DNA of 6,562 nucleotides from Methanosarcinales archaeon (GCA_013415595.1 JAAEEW010000157.1:1-6562); one strand, 5' to 3'; positions 1 to 4,919 are shown, numbered from the stretch's first letter. Notes: a model not told the origin generated them from the sequence alone. A program made the numbers and translations.

Positions 1-110
1 ATTGGCCCTCGATGTATTTCCTTCAGACCCAATCAATTTCTGAACTGCAGGCAAAGCAAAGGCATTTTAGCCTGAAATACAATACAAATAATCATTACAT
101 GGTGGTAACG

Positions 111-1313
111 ATGTCCTATTATAAAACAAAACATATCCAGATGGCCGTAGCCGTCCTGATCCTCCTGGCTGCCATTCAGCTGACGCCGTCCCTGGCCCGG
201 GCTCAGGAGCCTCTCTCCCACACCTGGTACGTGGACGCCGGCACAGGCAACGACCGCACAGGGGCCGGGACCTCTGCCAGCCCCTTCAAGACCATCACCC
301 ACGCCCTGTCCGTCTCCTCCAGCCGGGACACGGTCCGGGTGCGCCGGGGCGTTTATGATGCGGCCAACGGCGAGACCTTCCCCATCCGCCTGAAGCGGGG
401 AGTGCGGCTGGAGGGAATCCCGGTCCCCATCATCAACGGCCAGCTCTTGCCGATCATCCGGGGCGGTGCTCCTTACTCCATCCCCTCCTCCGACCGGGGT
501 CGCTACGTCACCATCCTGGGAGCTGACAGTGCCACCATCTCCCGCTTCCGGCTGGATTCGGTCAACAGCCCCGGGGCGCCGCCAGGCGGAAAGGACGGCA
601 CCTCCATCCTCTGCGACTCCACCTCGCCCACCATCACTAAGAACGTCTTCGCCGGAGAGGGACATGCCGGGATCACCACTCTGGGCACGGCTCACCCCCT
701 GATCGAGGATAACAGGTTCCCCCGCTCCACCAACTGGGGAATCACCGCCTACGGGCAGAGCTATCCTTCCGTTCTGTCCAACTCCTTCACCGGGATTAAC
801 GGGATGGACTGCTCAGACGATTCTCACCCCACCATCCAGGACAACCGGATCTCCTGCTGGGCTCCAGGGGAGACCACCTCCACGGGGCTGAGCACCAAAG
901 GCCAGTCCAATCCCACCATCCAGGGCAACCAGATCATCGCCAACAAGGAATACGGGATAGTGGTGCGCATGGACTCCACCCCCATGATCCAGGACAACCA
1001 GATCACCGACAACCCCACCGGTATTCTCATCGCCGCCGGTAGCCCCCGCCCGGACCTGGGCGGTGGCGGGAGGAGCCTTGGCAACAACACCTTCGAGAAC
1101 ACTGACTGGGACGTCCAGAACTGGAGTCCGACGGCCATAATGGCCAGGAACAACCACTGGTCCAGCTCTCCCTGCTGTGAGCACATCGACTCCGGAGACA
1201 TATTCGACGACGACGAAAACTCGCTTTACGGGAGGGTGGACTACGGGCCCTGCGTGATGTGCGTCGCCCGGCTGCCCTCCTCTGCCGTCATTCGTCCCTT
1301 CAAATCCAGATGA
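111..1313 (+). CDS. Secreted DUF1565 / right-handed parallel beta-helix repeat protein
   Basis: This 400-residue protein is probably exported and carbohydrate- or surface-associated; the substrate is unknown. Residues 1-31 form a signal peptide: a Lys/His-containing start, a hydrophobic core at about 11-27, and an AxA-type site ending SLARA before QEP. A DUF1565-like domain follows at about 38-105, with WYVDAGTGNDRTGAGTSASP, then PFKTITHAL and GETFPIRL. Six beta-helix rungs start near residues 172, 195, 218, 239, 267 and 290, each with a [S/H/Y/N/T]P-x-I-x-x-N-x-[F/I] core such as HPTIQDNRI. The NNHW near 347 and the acidic stretch before GRVDYGP (374-380) resemble the usual C-terminal cap of these proteins. 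I chose the ATG at 111 because GGTGGT lies four bases upstream and the signal peptide then starts correctly; ATG 99 and ATG 12 are in frame but give odd N-termini. Its stop overlaps the start of the next gene. A lyase or sugar-binding role is possible, but no catalytic motif was recognised. Confidence 0.88.
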   Translation: MSYYKTKHIQMAVAVLILLAAIQLTPSLARAQEPLSHTWYVDAGTGNDRTGAGTSASPFKTITHALSVSSSRDTVRVRRGVYDAANGETFPIRLKRGVRLEGIPVPIINGQLLPIIRGGAPYSIPSSDRGRYVTILGADSATISRFRLDSVNSPGAPPGGKDGTSILCDSTSPTITKNVFAGEGHAGITTLGTAHPLIEDNRFPRSTNWGITAYGQSYPSVLSNSFTGINGMDCSDDSHPTIQDNRISCWAPGETTSTGLSTKGQSNPTIQGNQIIANKEYGIVVRMDSTPMIQDNQITDNPTGILIAAGSPRPDLGGGGRSLGNNTFENTDWDVQNWSPTAIMARNNHWSSSPCCEHIDSGDIFDDDENSLYGRVDYGPCVMCVARLPSSAVIRPFKSR

Positions 1314-1525
1314 CCAGGCCTTCAGAACCGACGGATTCGGCTCCCGGGATTGCCTGCCCGGCCTGCAGCGGCACGGGCAGGACCGTTTCCTGGAGGGCGG
1401 TGTGCACTGAGCTGGTGGCGGGGGAGAAGATCTGTCCCCGGTGCCATGGCCGGGGACTCATCGCCTGCCCGCCGGAGGATTCCCCGGGGGACGGCGCCGC
1501 CTCCTGGGGCCGAAGAGCAGGGTAG
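1310..1525 (+). CDS. Small CxxCxGxG (DnaJ-type) zinc-knuckle protein
   Basis: This 71-residue, probably cytosolic protein has two zinc knuckles, CPACSGTG at 16-23 and CPRCHGRG at 42-49. Together they supply the four cysteines of one zinc site as in the cysteine-rich region of DnaJ; two further cysteines are at 32 and 53. No J domain or other partner domain is present, so it is a stand-alone zinc module. Its function is unknown; protein binding is the usual role of such knuckles. The start is the ATG at 1310, which overlaps the TGA of the beta-helix gene in an ATGA arrangement, suggesting translational coupling. An in-frame GTG at 1259 would add 17 residues that only shadow the upstream gene. 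There is no separate Shine-Dalgarno sequence. After the TAG at 1523-1525 the same frame stays open for 73 codons, the first 20 of which look coding. Confidence 0.6.
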   Translation: MTRPSEPTDSAPGIACPACSGTGRTVSWRAVCTELVAGEKICPRCHGRGLIACPPEDSPGDGAASWGRRAG

Positions 1526-1846
1526 ACAGTCCTGGCGGAGTCACTGGCAAAGGCCCTGGCGGAGGGGCTGAAAGATCGGGTCTTGCCCTTCTCTATTCTC
1601 TATTTCCTATTCGGTTCCCCTTCCAGCACGAGGGGTTGGGTGGCGAGGGCGTTTCGACACCGGCCTCGACACTGGCCTATGGACCTCAGGCCTGCCCCGA
1701 GGATAAGATTCGCAGGTCTGAGCTCTTTTGGACAGCTCTGGCTTTAGCAGTCGAAGACGCCGCTCTCTTCTTCCTTGGCCAAGCTGAGCGGGCCCAGGAT
1801 ATTGTCTCCAGGGAATTCAGCCTCCGGCCATTATTCCTGCTTTATA

Positions 1847-1861
1847 CCGAAACCTTTATAA
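1847..1861 (+). promoter_or_regulatory. Candidate archaeal BRE/TATA promoter
   Basis: CCGAAAC followed by CTTTATAA matches the archaeal BRE plus TATA layout. A second TATA-like TTTATA lies just upstream at 1841-1846. A start site about 25 bases downstream would fall near the hairpin at 1879-1901. No convincing gene follows on this strand, so it may drive a small RNA or be fortuitous. Confidence 0.35.
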
Positions 1862-1878
1862 TCGATGAACGTCTTATT

Positions 1879-1901
1879 CTATTTCGGCAAAAGCCGAATA
1901 G
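1879..1901. other. Hairpin with 9-bp stem and four-base loop
   Basis: CTATTTCGGC, a loop of AAAA, and GCCGAATAG form a nine-pair stem with one bulged T. The core TTCGGC/GCCGAA is perfect. It lies outside any supported gene, just downstream of the candidate promoter at 1847-1861. Confidence 0.5.
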
Positions 1902-2091
1902 CCATTTCTCTCCCTCCATTCCCTCCTACATCCTGAGACTTTTGCCCCTCCTTTCAAAATCCCGAAAATCAAAAGCATCTGAGCGGCAGCTGCAGGCTGC
2001 GATCGCTATCCTCTGCTCTCCTCATCCTCCTCGGGTCTCCCCCCGCCTCCCTGGGTGCCTCCGAAAAGAAATTGATGATGCCAGGGGCCTT

Positions 2092-2640
2092 TCAGGGGGT
2101 GACCCACGATCCCTGGCGAAAGACTCGCAACGAAGAGCTGCCTCTAAGAAACTCCTGGGTCCTGGTCCAGTTCTTCTGGAAACGGTCCCAGCTCTGGAAC
2201 ATCTCCAAGTTGAAGCGCATCTCAGAGGTCAGGGGCCCGATGGTGGGCATGACGGGCTGCGGTCTGGTGAACAGGGATCCCTCGAAGGGAAATCCGGTGT
2301 AACCCTCGCCCCATGTCAAAAATTTCTCTCCGAAGTAGGGGTAGTAGGGGCTCTCAAACCGCTGTCGCTCTATTCTGATGGCATCCTGGCTTTGACGGTA
2401 ATGGTTTGTCCCCCAGTCGAAGAACTCCTCTCCGAAATAGGGGTAGTACTGGCTCTCGAGGGCCCTCTCTTCCTCCGGGGATATGTACGGCGAGAAGAAC
2501 GGATCTGTGAAATGAGTCCGGAGGTCGCTGAAATAGGGGCTTGCCCCCGTGCCCAGCACAGAGTTGTCGTACCAGCCTTCTCCTCCTGCCATTCCCATGG
2601 ACAGGGCCAGGAGCAGGATTATATTCGCTAATCTATCCAA
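2092..2640 (-). CDS. Secreted aromatic-rich protein with duplicated YYPYFGE motif, unknown function
   Basis: I do not recognise a family for this 182-residue protein. The TTG at 2640 is the chosen start: on the minus strand GGGGAGGTTATC lies just before it, with GGAGGT seven bases from the TTG. The protein then opens with MDRLANIILLLALSMGMAGG, a short basic start plus hydrophobic core typical of a signal peptide, with likely cleavage near residues 18-20. An in-frame GTG at 2664 would put eight extra residues before the signal and waste the Shine-Dalgarno. The mature part is rich in Tyr, Phe, Trp and Pro. It carries a clear internal duplication, ESQYYPYFGEEFFDWG at 62-77 and ESPYYPYFGEKFLTWG at 96-111, and a weaker SPYFSDL at 34-40. 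The C-terminal third (about 138-182) is more polar and helix-like. It is exported or envelope-attached by inference. Its start overlaps the end of the reading frame at 2633-2899 by eight bases, implying co-translation. Confidence 0.72.
   Translation of the reverse strand: MDRLANIILLLALSMGMAGGEGWYDNSVLGTGASPYFSDLRTHFTDPFFSPYISPEEERALESQYYPYFGEEFFDWGTNHYRQSQDAIRIERQRFESPYYPYFGEKFLTWGEGYTGFPFEGSLFTRPQPVMPTIGPLTSEMRFNLEMFQSWDRFQKNWTRTQEFLRGSSSLRVFRQGSWVTP
2326..2457 (-). repeat. Two 30-bp direct repeats inside the aromatic-rich gene
   Basis: Copies at 2326-2355 and 2428-2457 read CTCTCCGAARTAGGGGTAGT on the plus strand, continuing to GGCTCTC, with only a few differences. They encode the duplicated YYPYFGE segment on the minus strand. 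A diverged third piece, CTGAAATAGGGG, lies near 2528-2539. Confidence 0.8.
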
Positions 2641-2899
2641 ACTGATAACCTCCCCACAGGCCACTGGCCATCAAGAAATATAAATCTATCCTGCTGCTGG
2701 TTGGCCCTCCCGTCAGCAATTTTATGGTGGGGCGACTTTCTTCTCCCTCCAGGCGCATTTTCATGGCCTTCATCCAGGCCCGGGCAGCCGCTGGTGTCCA
2801 TGACGGCATAAACGGGGGCGGAGATGCCGCACACGTTGAAGCATCTGCTCTCGTCACCCAACAGGATCTTATACCTGGGGCTGATTGTGCCTCGTCCAT
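2633..2899 (-). pseudogene. Probable frameshifted minus-strand gene upstream of the aromatic-rich protein
   Basis: An open frame of 88 codons runs from an ATG at 2899 to a TAG at 2633-2635 and overlaps the TTG start of the next gene by eight bases. That gene's Shine-Dalgarno sits inside this frame's last codons, the layout of a two-gene operon. Only the last 50 or so codons look coding in this frame (AWMKAMKMRLEGEESRPTIK and onward, ending GGYQFG). Between about 2890 and 2785 the coding-like reading, with C or G in most third positions, is one base out of register and gives ISPRYKILLGDESRCFNV then CGISAPVYAVMDTSG. A single extra base near 2770-2800 would join the two. No family was recognised and no clear start exists for the first segment. 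It could be a decayed gene, a gene with a sequencing error, or two chance readings. Confidence 0.35.
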
Positions 2900-2924
2900 T
2901 AAAAATTTCGAGGTTAGATAGTCG

Positions 2925-3320
2925 ATGAAGGGCATTGTAATGCTGCTGATAATCGGAATTGCCCTGCTGGGCATGGCCAGCGCAGTTCCAGGAAATGCAA
3001 ATGGTAACGGAGCAGGAAACGGGGTCGGCGATGATTTTGTGCCTCCGGGGCAAGGTGGAGAATCCCCCGGCCAGAGCGTGGACTGGATTCCACCCGGCAT
3101 GGATGAAGAGTTCGTTCCTCCCGGTCAGGATGTGGACTGGATTTCACCCGGTATGGATGAAGAGTTCGTTCCCCCCGGCCAGAGCGTGGACTGGATTCCA
3201 CCCGGTATGGATGAAGAGTTCGTTTCCCCCGGCCAGGATGTGGACTGGCTGCCACCTGGTTTGGATGAGGATTTCGTTCCCCCTGGTCAGGGCGTGGACT
3301 GGCTCCCAGGTGACCTCTAA
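2925..3320 (+). CDS. Secreted acidic tandem-repeat protein (54-bp / 18-residue repeat)
   Basis: This 131-residue protein has no family I recognise. Residues 1-20, MKGIVMLLIIGIALLGMASA, are a signal peptide with an ASA cleavage site. The mature part starts with a Gly/Asn-rich linker (VPGNANGNGAGNG), then carries four full 18-residue repeats of the form VDWIPPGMDEEFVPPGQD from residue 52 plus a final partial VDWLPGDL. Each unit splits into two related nine-residue halves, both with an aromatic-V/I-P-P-G core. The mature chain has about 23 Asp/Glu and no Lys, Arg, His, Cys, Tyr or Thr, so it is strongly acidic and probably extended. The ATG at 2925 is preceded by GAGGT ten bases upstream, a rather long spacing; ATG 2940 would shorten the signal peptide. 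It is divergent from the minus-strand secreted gene pair. A hairpin with a T-tract follows at 3356-3375. A structural envelope role or calcium binding are guesses. Confidence 0.75.
   Translation: MKGIVMLLIIGIALLGMASAVPGNANGNGAGNGVGDDFVPPGQGGESPGQSVDWIPPGMDEEFVPPGQDVDWISPGMDEEFVPPGQSVDWIPPGMDEEFVSPGQDVDWLPPGLDEDFVPPGQGVDWLPGDL
3078..3317 (+). repeat. 54-bp coding tandem repeat, four full units plus a partial
   Basis: Units begin at GTG codons at 3078, 3132, 3186, 3240 and (partial) 3294, exactly 54 bases apart. Units 1 and 3 are the most alike around GACTGGATTCCACCCGG, giving a hint of a 108-bp higher-order period. Unit 4 is more diverged (Leu for Ile and Met). There are no spacers, so this is not a CRISPR array. 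Confidence 0.9.
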
Positions 3321-3355
3321 TTCTCTTTTTCCCAGGTGAGGCCGGATCTCTTCTC

Positions 3356-3375
3356 TGCCCCCTGGGCAAATTTTT
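3356..3375 (+). terminator. Hairpin plus T-tract after the repeat-protein gene
   Basis: TGCCC (3356-3360), loop CCT and GGGCA (3364-3368) are followed by AATTTTT. This is terminator-like and ends the plus-strand transcript 35-55 bases after the stop codon. The pyrimidine tract at 3323-3333 may add to termination. Confidence 0.5.
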
Positions 3376-3515
3376 CTGCAGACGCTCCTTTCAGCATGAT
3401 CCGCTCCGTCATTGGCGGCTGGATTCAACCGAATGAATCACCTCCAGCCTGCAAGGTCCCCCCCCCCATTCTGCCGCGTCCCTGCCGTCCAGCAGCTCCC
3501 TCCTCCCGGGACTAA

Positions 3516-3560
3516 TTTAAATATAATTTATGTATTCCTCCGCACCATAGCGTTTTTATA
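3516..3560 (+). promoter_or_regulatory. Candidate promoter(s) of the nuclease-like gene
   Basis: TTTAAATATAATTTA at 3516-3530 is a strong archaeal TATA-type sequence in a locally AT-rich island. A second box, TTTTTATA, lies at 3553-3560. A start about 25 bases after the first box (around 3545-3550) leaves a leader of roughly 50 bases. A start after the second, near 3585, would give a very short leader. Confidence 0.55.
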
Positions 3561-3597
3561 CCTTGGCCAGCCGTTGACATCAGGAGAGTGGTCTCCA

Positions 3598-4023
3598 TTG
3601 AGGATCATGCTTTTGCTCTGCCTGCTCTGCCTGCCGTGGCTGGGCCTGGCCGGCGCCTCGCCGGATGAGTTCGTGGGAAACGTAACGGAGGTCAAGGACG
3701 GGGACTCTATCGTGGTGGAGGGCATGGGTGCGGTTCGAATGGCGGACATCGACTGCCATCAGCTTCCCTCGCCGGAGGGAGTGGCCTCCCGGGACTTCAC
3801 CGTCTCCTGGCTGCAGGGAAAGAGGGTCTTTCTGGACATCGACGACATGGGCTCCAGATGCCCATCGGGCTGCCGGATCTGCGTGGTCTACGTGGAAAAT
3901 CCCGACGGGACCATCAATCCCATCTGCTTCAACCGCATGCTGGTGGACGCCGGCCACGCCGTGCTGCACGACCGGGCCAACGAGTGGGATCCCAGCCTGT
4001 GGTGGCAACTGCCGGAAAGCTAG
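3598..4023 (+). CDS. Secreted staphylococcal-nuclease-like (SNase/TNase) domain protein, catalytic Glu replaced
   Basis: This 141-residue protein carries a SNase-like OB fold. Residues 1-20 are a signal peptide (MRIMLLLCLLCLPWLGLAGA). The domain starts EFVGNVTEVKDGDSIVVEG (24-42), followed by AVRMADID (45-52) and RMLVDAGHAVL (113-123), all typical of the family. By motif alignment with staphylococcal nuclease, Arg47 matches R35, Asp52 matches D40 and Arg93 matches R87. The catalytic E43 position (usually D-x-P-E) is Gln55 in DCHQ, so DNA/RNA hydrolysis is doubtful. A cysteine cluster, RCPSGCRIC (87-95), stands where family members usually have a Y-G-R stretch; further Cys are at 53 and 110, possibly making disulfides or a metal site. 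The TTG at 3598 gives a basic signal-peptide start and has GGAG eleven bases upstream. The ATG at 3607 (138 residues) is a close alternative. It has its own promoter and appears monocistronic. Confidence 0.72.
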   Translation: MRIMLLLCLLCLPWLGLAGASPDEFVGNVTEVKDGDSIVVEGMGAVRMADIDCHQLPSPEGVASRDFTVSWLQGKRVFLDIDDMGSRCPSGCRICVVYVENPDGTINPICFNRMLVDAGHAVLHDRANEWDPSLWWQLPES

Positions 4024-4092
4024 CAGTAGTGCAGGTCCATCTCTGTGCAGGGCCATCCATCAATAACAAATCTCTTGCCAATCTGTTCGCAG

Positions 4093-4103
4093 TTATTTTA
4101 AAT
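4093..4103 (+). promoter_or_regulatory. Candidate promoter of the FMN reductase-family gene
   Basis: TTATTTTAAATC in this AT-rich stretch is TATA-like. A start about 25 bases downstream would lie near 4125, giving a leader of about 100 bases that begins with the hairpin at 4130-4162. Confidence 0.4.
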
Positions 4104-4129
4104 CACATGAGGTAGAAGACCAATTGGAA

Positions 4130-4162
4130 GGCCACGACATAAACGACATAAGGTCGTAGGCC
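4130..4162 (+). promoter_or_regulatory. Leader hairpin with a 9-bp tandem repeat
   Basis: GGCCACGAC (4130-4138) pairs with GTCGTAGGCC (4153-4162) with one bulged A. The sequence ACGACATAA occurs twice in tandem (4134-4142 and 4143-4151), partly in the stem and partly in the loop. It lies in the predicted 5' leader of the flavoprotein gene and could be an RNA structure or a protein-binding site. Confidence 0.4.
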
Positions 4163-4225
4163 GAATACTCATAACTGAAGGTCAAATCCAGGCTGTCGAG
4201 CCGAAAAAGAGTTTGGAGGTCGGGC

Positions 4226-4783
4226 ATGTACATTCCAGTCATATTGGGCACCGCCCGGGAGGGCCGCCAGTCGGAGAAGGCGGCGAGGTTCATGCTGCAG
4301 GAGGCCCTGAAGGCCGGACTGGAGAGCGAGATCCTGGACGTCAGGGACTTTCGCACTCCGGCCACGGACAACACCGAGCAGATCCCCCAGGCCAGGGCCC
4401 TGGAGGAGAAGGTGAGCCGGGCGGACGGATTTGTCATCGTCTCCCCGGAGTACAACCGGGGCTATCCCGGGGAGCTGAAGATGATGCTGGACATGCTGTT
4501 CAAACAGTACGCCCACAAGCCGGTGGCCATCTGCGGCGTCTCCAGTGGGGTCTTTGGGGGCAGCAGGATGATCCAGCAGTTGAAGCTGGTGTGCGTGGGC
4601 CTGCACATGCTCCCCCTGGAGGACGCCATCTACTTCTCCAGGGTGCAGGATCTCTTCGACAGCTCCGGCCAGATAGTGAAGGATTCCTACTACCGGCAGG
4701 CCCAGAGATTGCTGAAGGAGCTGGCCTGGCACGGCGGGGCCTTGAAGGCAGCCCGGGAGGCCTCCCCGGGGAGCAGTCCCTGA
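4226..4783 (+). CDS. NADPH-dependent FMN reductase-family flavoprotein
   Basis: This 185-residue, cytosolic, flavodoxin-like protein belongs to the NADPH-dependent FMN reductase (PF03358) family, which binds FMN and transfers electrons from NAD(P)H to flavins, quinones or other acceptors. The FMN-phosphate loop is GTAREGRQS (8-16). The family signature SPEYNRGYPGELKMMLD spans 73-89, with SPEYN, PG and LK in place. GVFGGSRMIQQLK (108-120) matches the usual second flavin-contact region. Its length is normal for the family and no cysteine motif for an iron-sulfur cluster is visible, so it is not the iron-sulfur flavoprotein type. The ATG at 4226 has GGAGGT at 4215-4220, five bases upstream. The gene is followed by a strong hairpin terminator and then by the superoxide dismutase gene in the same direction. 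A shared oxidative-stress role is possible, but each gene has its own signals. The actual acceptor cannot be told from the sequence. Confidence 0.9.
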   Translation: MYIPVILGTAREGRQSEKAARFMLQEALKAGLESEILDVRDFRTPATDNTEQIPQARALEEKVSRADGFVIVSPEYNRGYPGELKMMLDMLFKQYAHKPVAICGVSSGVFGGSRMIQQLKLVCVGLHMLPLEDAIYFSRVQDLFDSSGQIVKDSYYRQAQRLLKELAWHGGALKAAREASPGSSP

Positions 4784-4794
4784 AGGGCATCGAG

Positions 4795-4826
4795 GCTGCA
4801 ATTTTTTGCAGCAATTTTATTGATTT
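4795..4826 (+). terminator. Hairpin terminator after the FMN reductase-family gene
   Basis: GCTGCAA (4795-4801), loop TTTT and TTGCAGC (4806-4812) make a perfect seven-pair stem, followed by AATTTTATTGATTT. It starts 11 bases after the stop codon. Confidence 0.65.
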
Positions 4827-4836
4827 GATTATCAAT
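4819..4836. promoter_or_regulatory. Inverted repeat upstream of the superoxide dismutase promoter
   Basis: ATTGAT (4819-4824) and ATCAAT (4831-4836) are inverted around a six-base spacer. Inside it TTGAT-T-ATCAA (4825-4835) is also a perfect palindrome. Lying about 30 bases before the TATA-like box, it is a plausible operator, but no regulator is identified. Confidence 0.3.
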
Positions 4837-4866
4837 CGCGGGATCTGGATGGGCAAGGACCAAAGG

Positions 4867-4875
4867 CTTAATAGG
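4867..4875 (+). promoter_or_regulatory. Candidate promoter of the superoxide dismutase gene
   Basis: AAAGGCTTAATAGG is TATA-like. A start about 25 bases downstream, near 4895, would leave a leader of about 25 bases carrying the Shine-Dalgarno AAGGTGA (4908-4914) five bases before the ATG. Confidence 0.45.
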
Positions 4876-4919
4876 AAATAATGGCATAAGTTAAAGTCAG
4901 CATTTTGAAGGTGACGTGA

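Larger units (their letters stand above)
1526..2091. other. 566-base spacer without a convincing gene
   Basis: This stretch is more AT-rich and less codon-like than its neighbours. A long open frame crosses it on the plus strand, but its right half is only the antisense of the minus-strand gene at 2092-2640 and its left half has no recognisable protein features. Contents seen: coding-like codons at about 1526-1590 in the frame of the preceding zinc protein; a pyrimidine-rich tract at 1586-1610 that could end plus-strand transcription; an imperfect 12-bp tandem repeat at 1655-1678; a BRE/TATA-like element at 1847-1861; and a hairpin at 1879-1901. An AT-rich stretch near 2060-2078 reads aatttctttt on the minus strand and could end the minus-strand gene. 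Confidence 0.5.
3321..3597. other. Spacer between repeat-protein gene and nuclease-like gene
   Basis: No gene is supported here. It holds a T-rich tract directly after the stop (3323-3333), a terminator-like hairpin (3356-3375), a run of ten C residues (3458-3467), and two TATA-like elements serving the next gene. Confidence 0.5.

Noticed and set aside
33..695. 220-codon open frame on the minus strand
   Set aside because: It is the shadow of the DUF1565/beta-helix gene, with Gly/Asp/Arg-rich sequence and no protein features.
1310..1525. Zinc-knuckle protein as a full DnaJ
   Set aside because: There is no J domain or HPD motif and only one zinc site, against two in DnaJ.
1441..2631. 396-codon open frame on the plus strand
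   Set aside because: Its right half is the antisense of the minus-strand secreted protein, which has a strong Shine-Dalgarno and signal peptide. Its left half has poor codon bias, no domain and an arbitrary start inside the zinc-protein gene.
2775..2815. DTSG in the minus-strand fragment as an aspartic-protease active site
   Set aside because: The surrounding residues (AVMDTSGCPG) do not fit the hydrophobic pattern of retropepsin-like sites, and the frame breaks at this point.
3078..3317. Regularly spaced repeats as a possible CRISPR array
   Set aside because: The units are contiguous 54-bp coding repeats with no unique spacers, and they preserve the reading frame.
2914..3369. Minus-strand frame with repeated HPYRVESSPRSGRGERTL-like units
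   Set aside because: The repeats are only the complement of the 54-bp plus-strand coding repeat. The plus frame has a signal peptide and sensible composition.
4169..4801. 210-codon minus-strand frame opposite the FMN reductase-family gene
   Set aside because: The plus strand carries full family motifs and a perfect Shine-Dalgarno; the minus frame is a GC-rich shadow.
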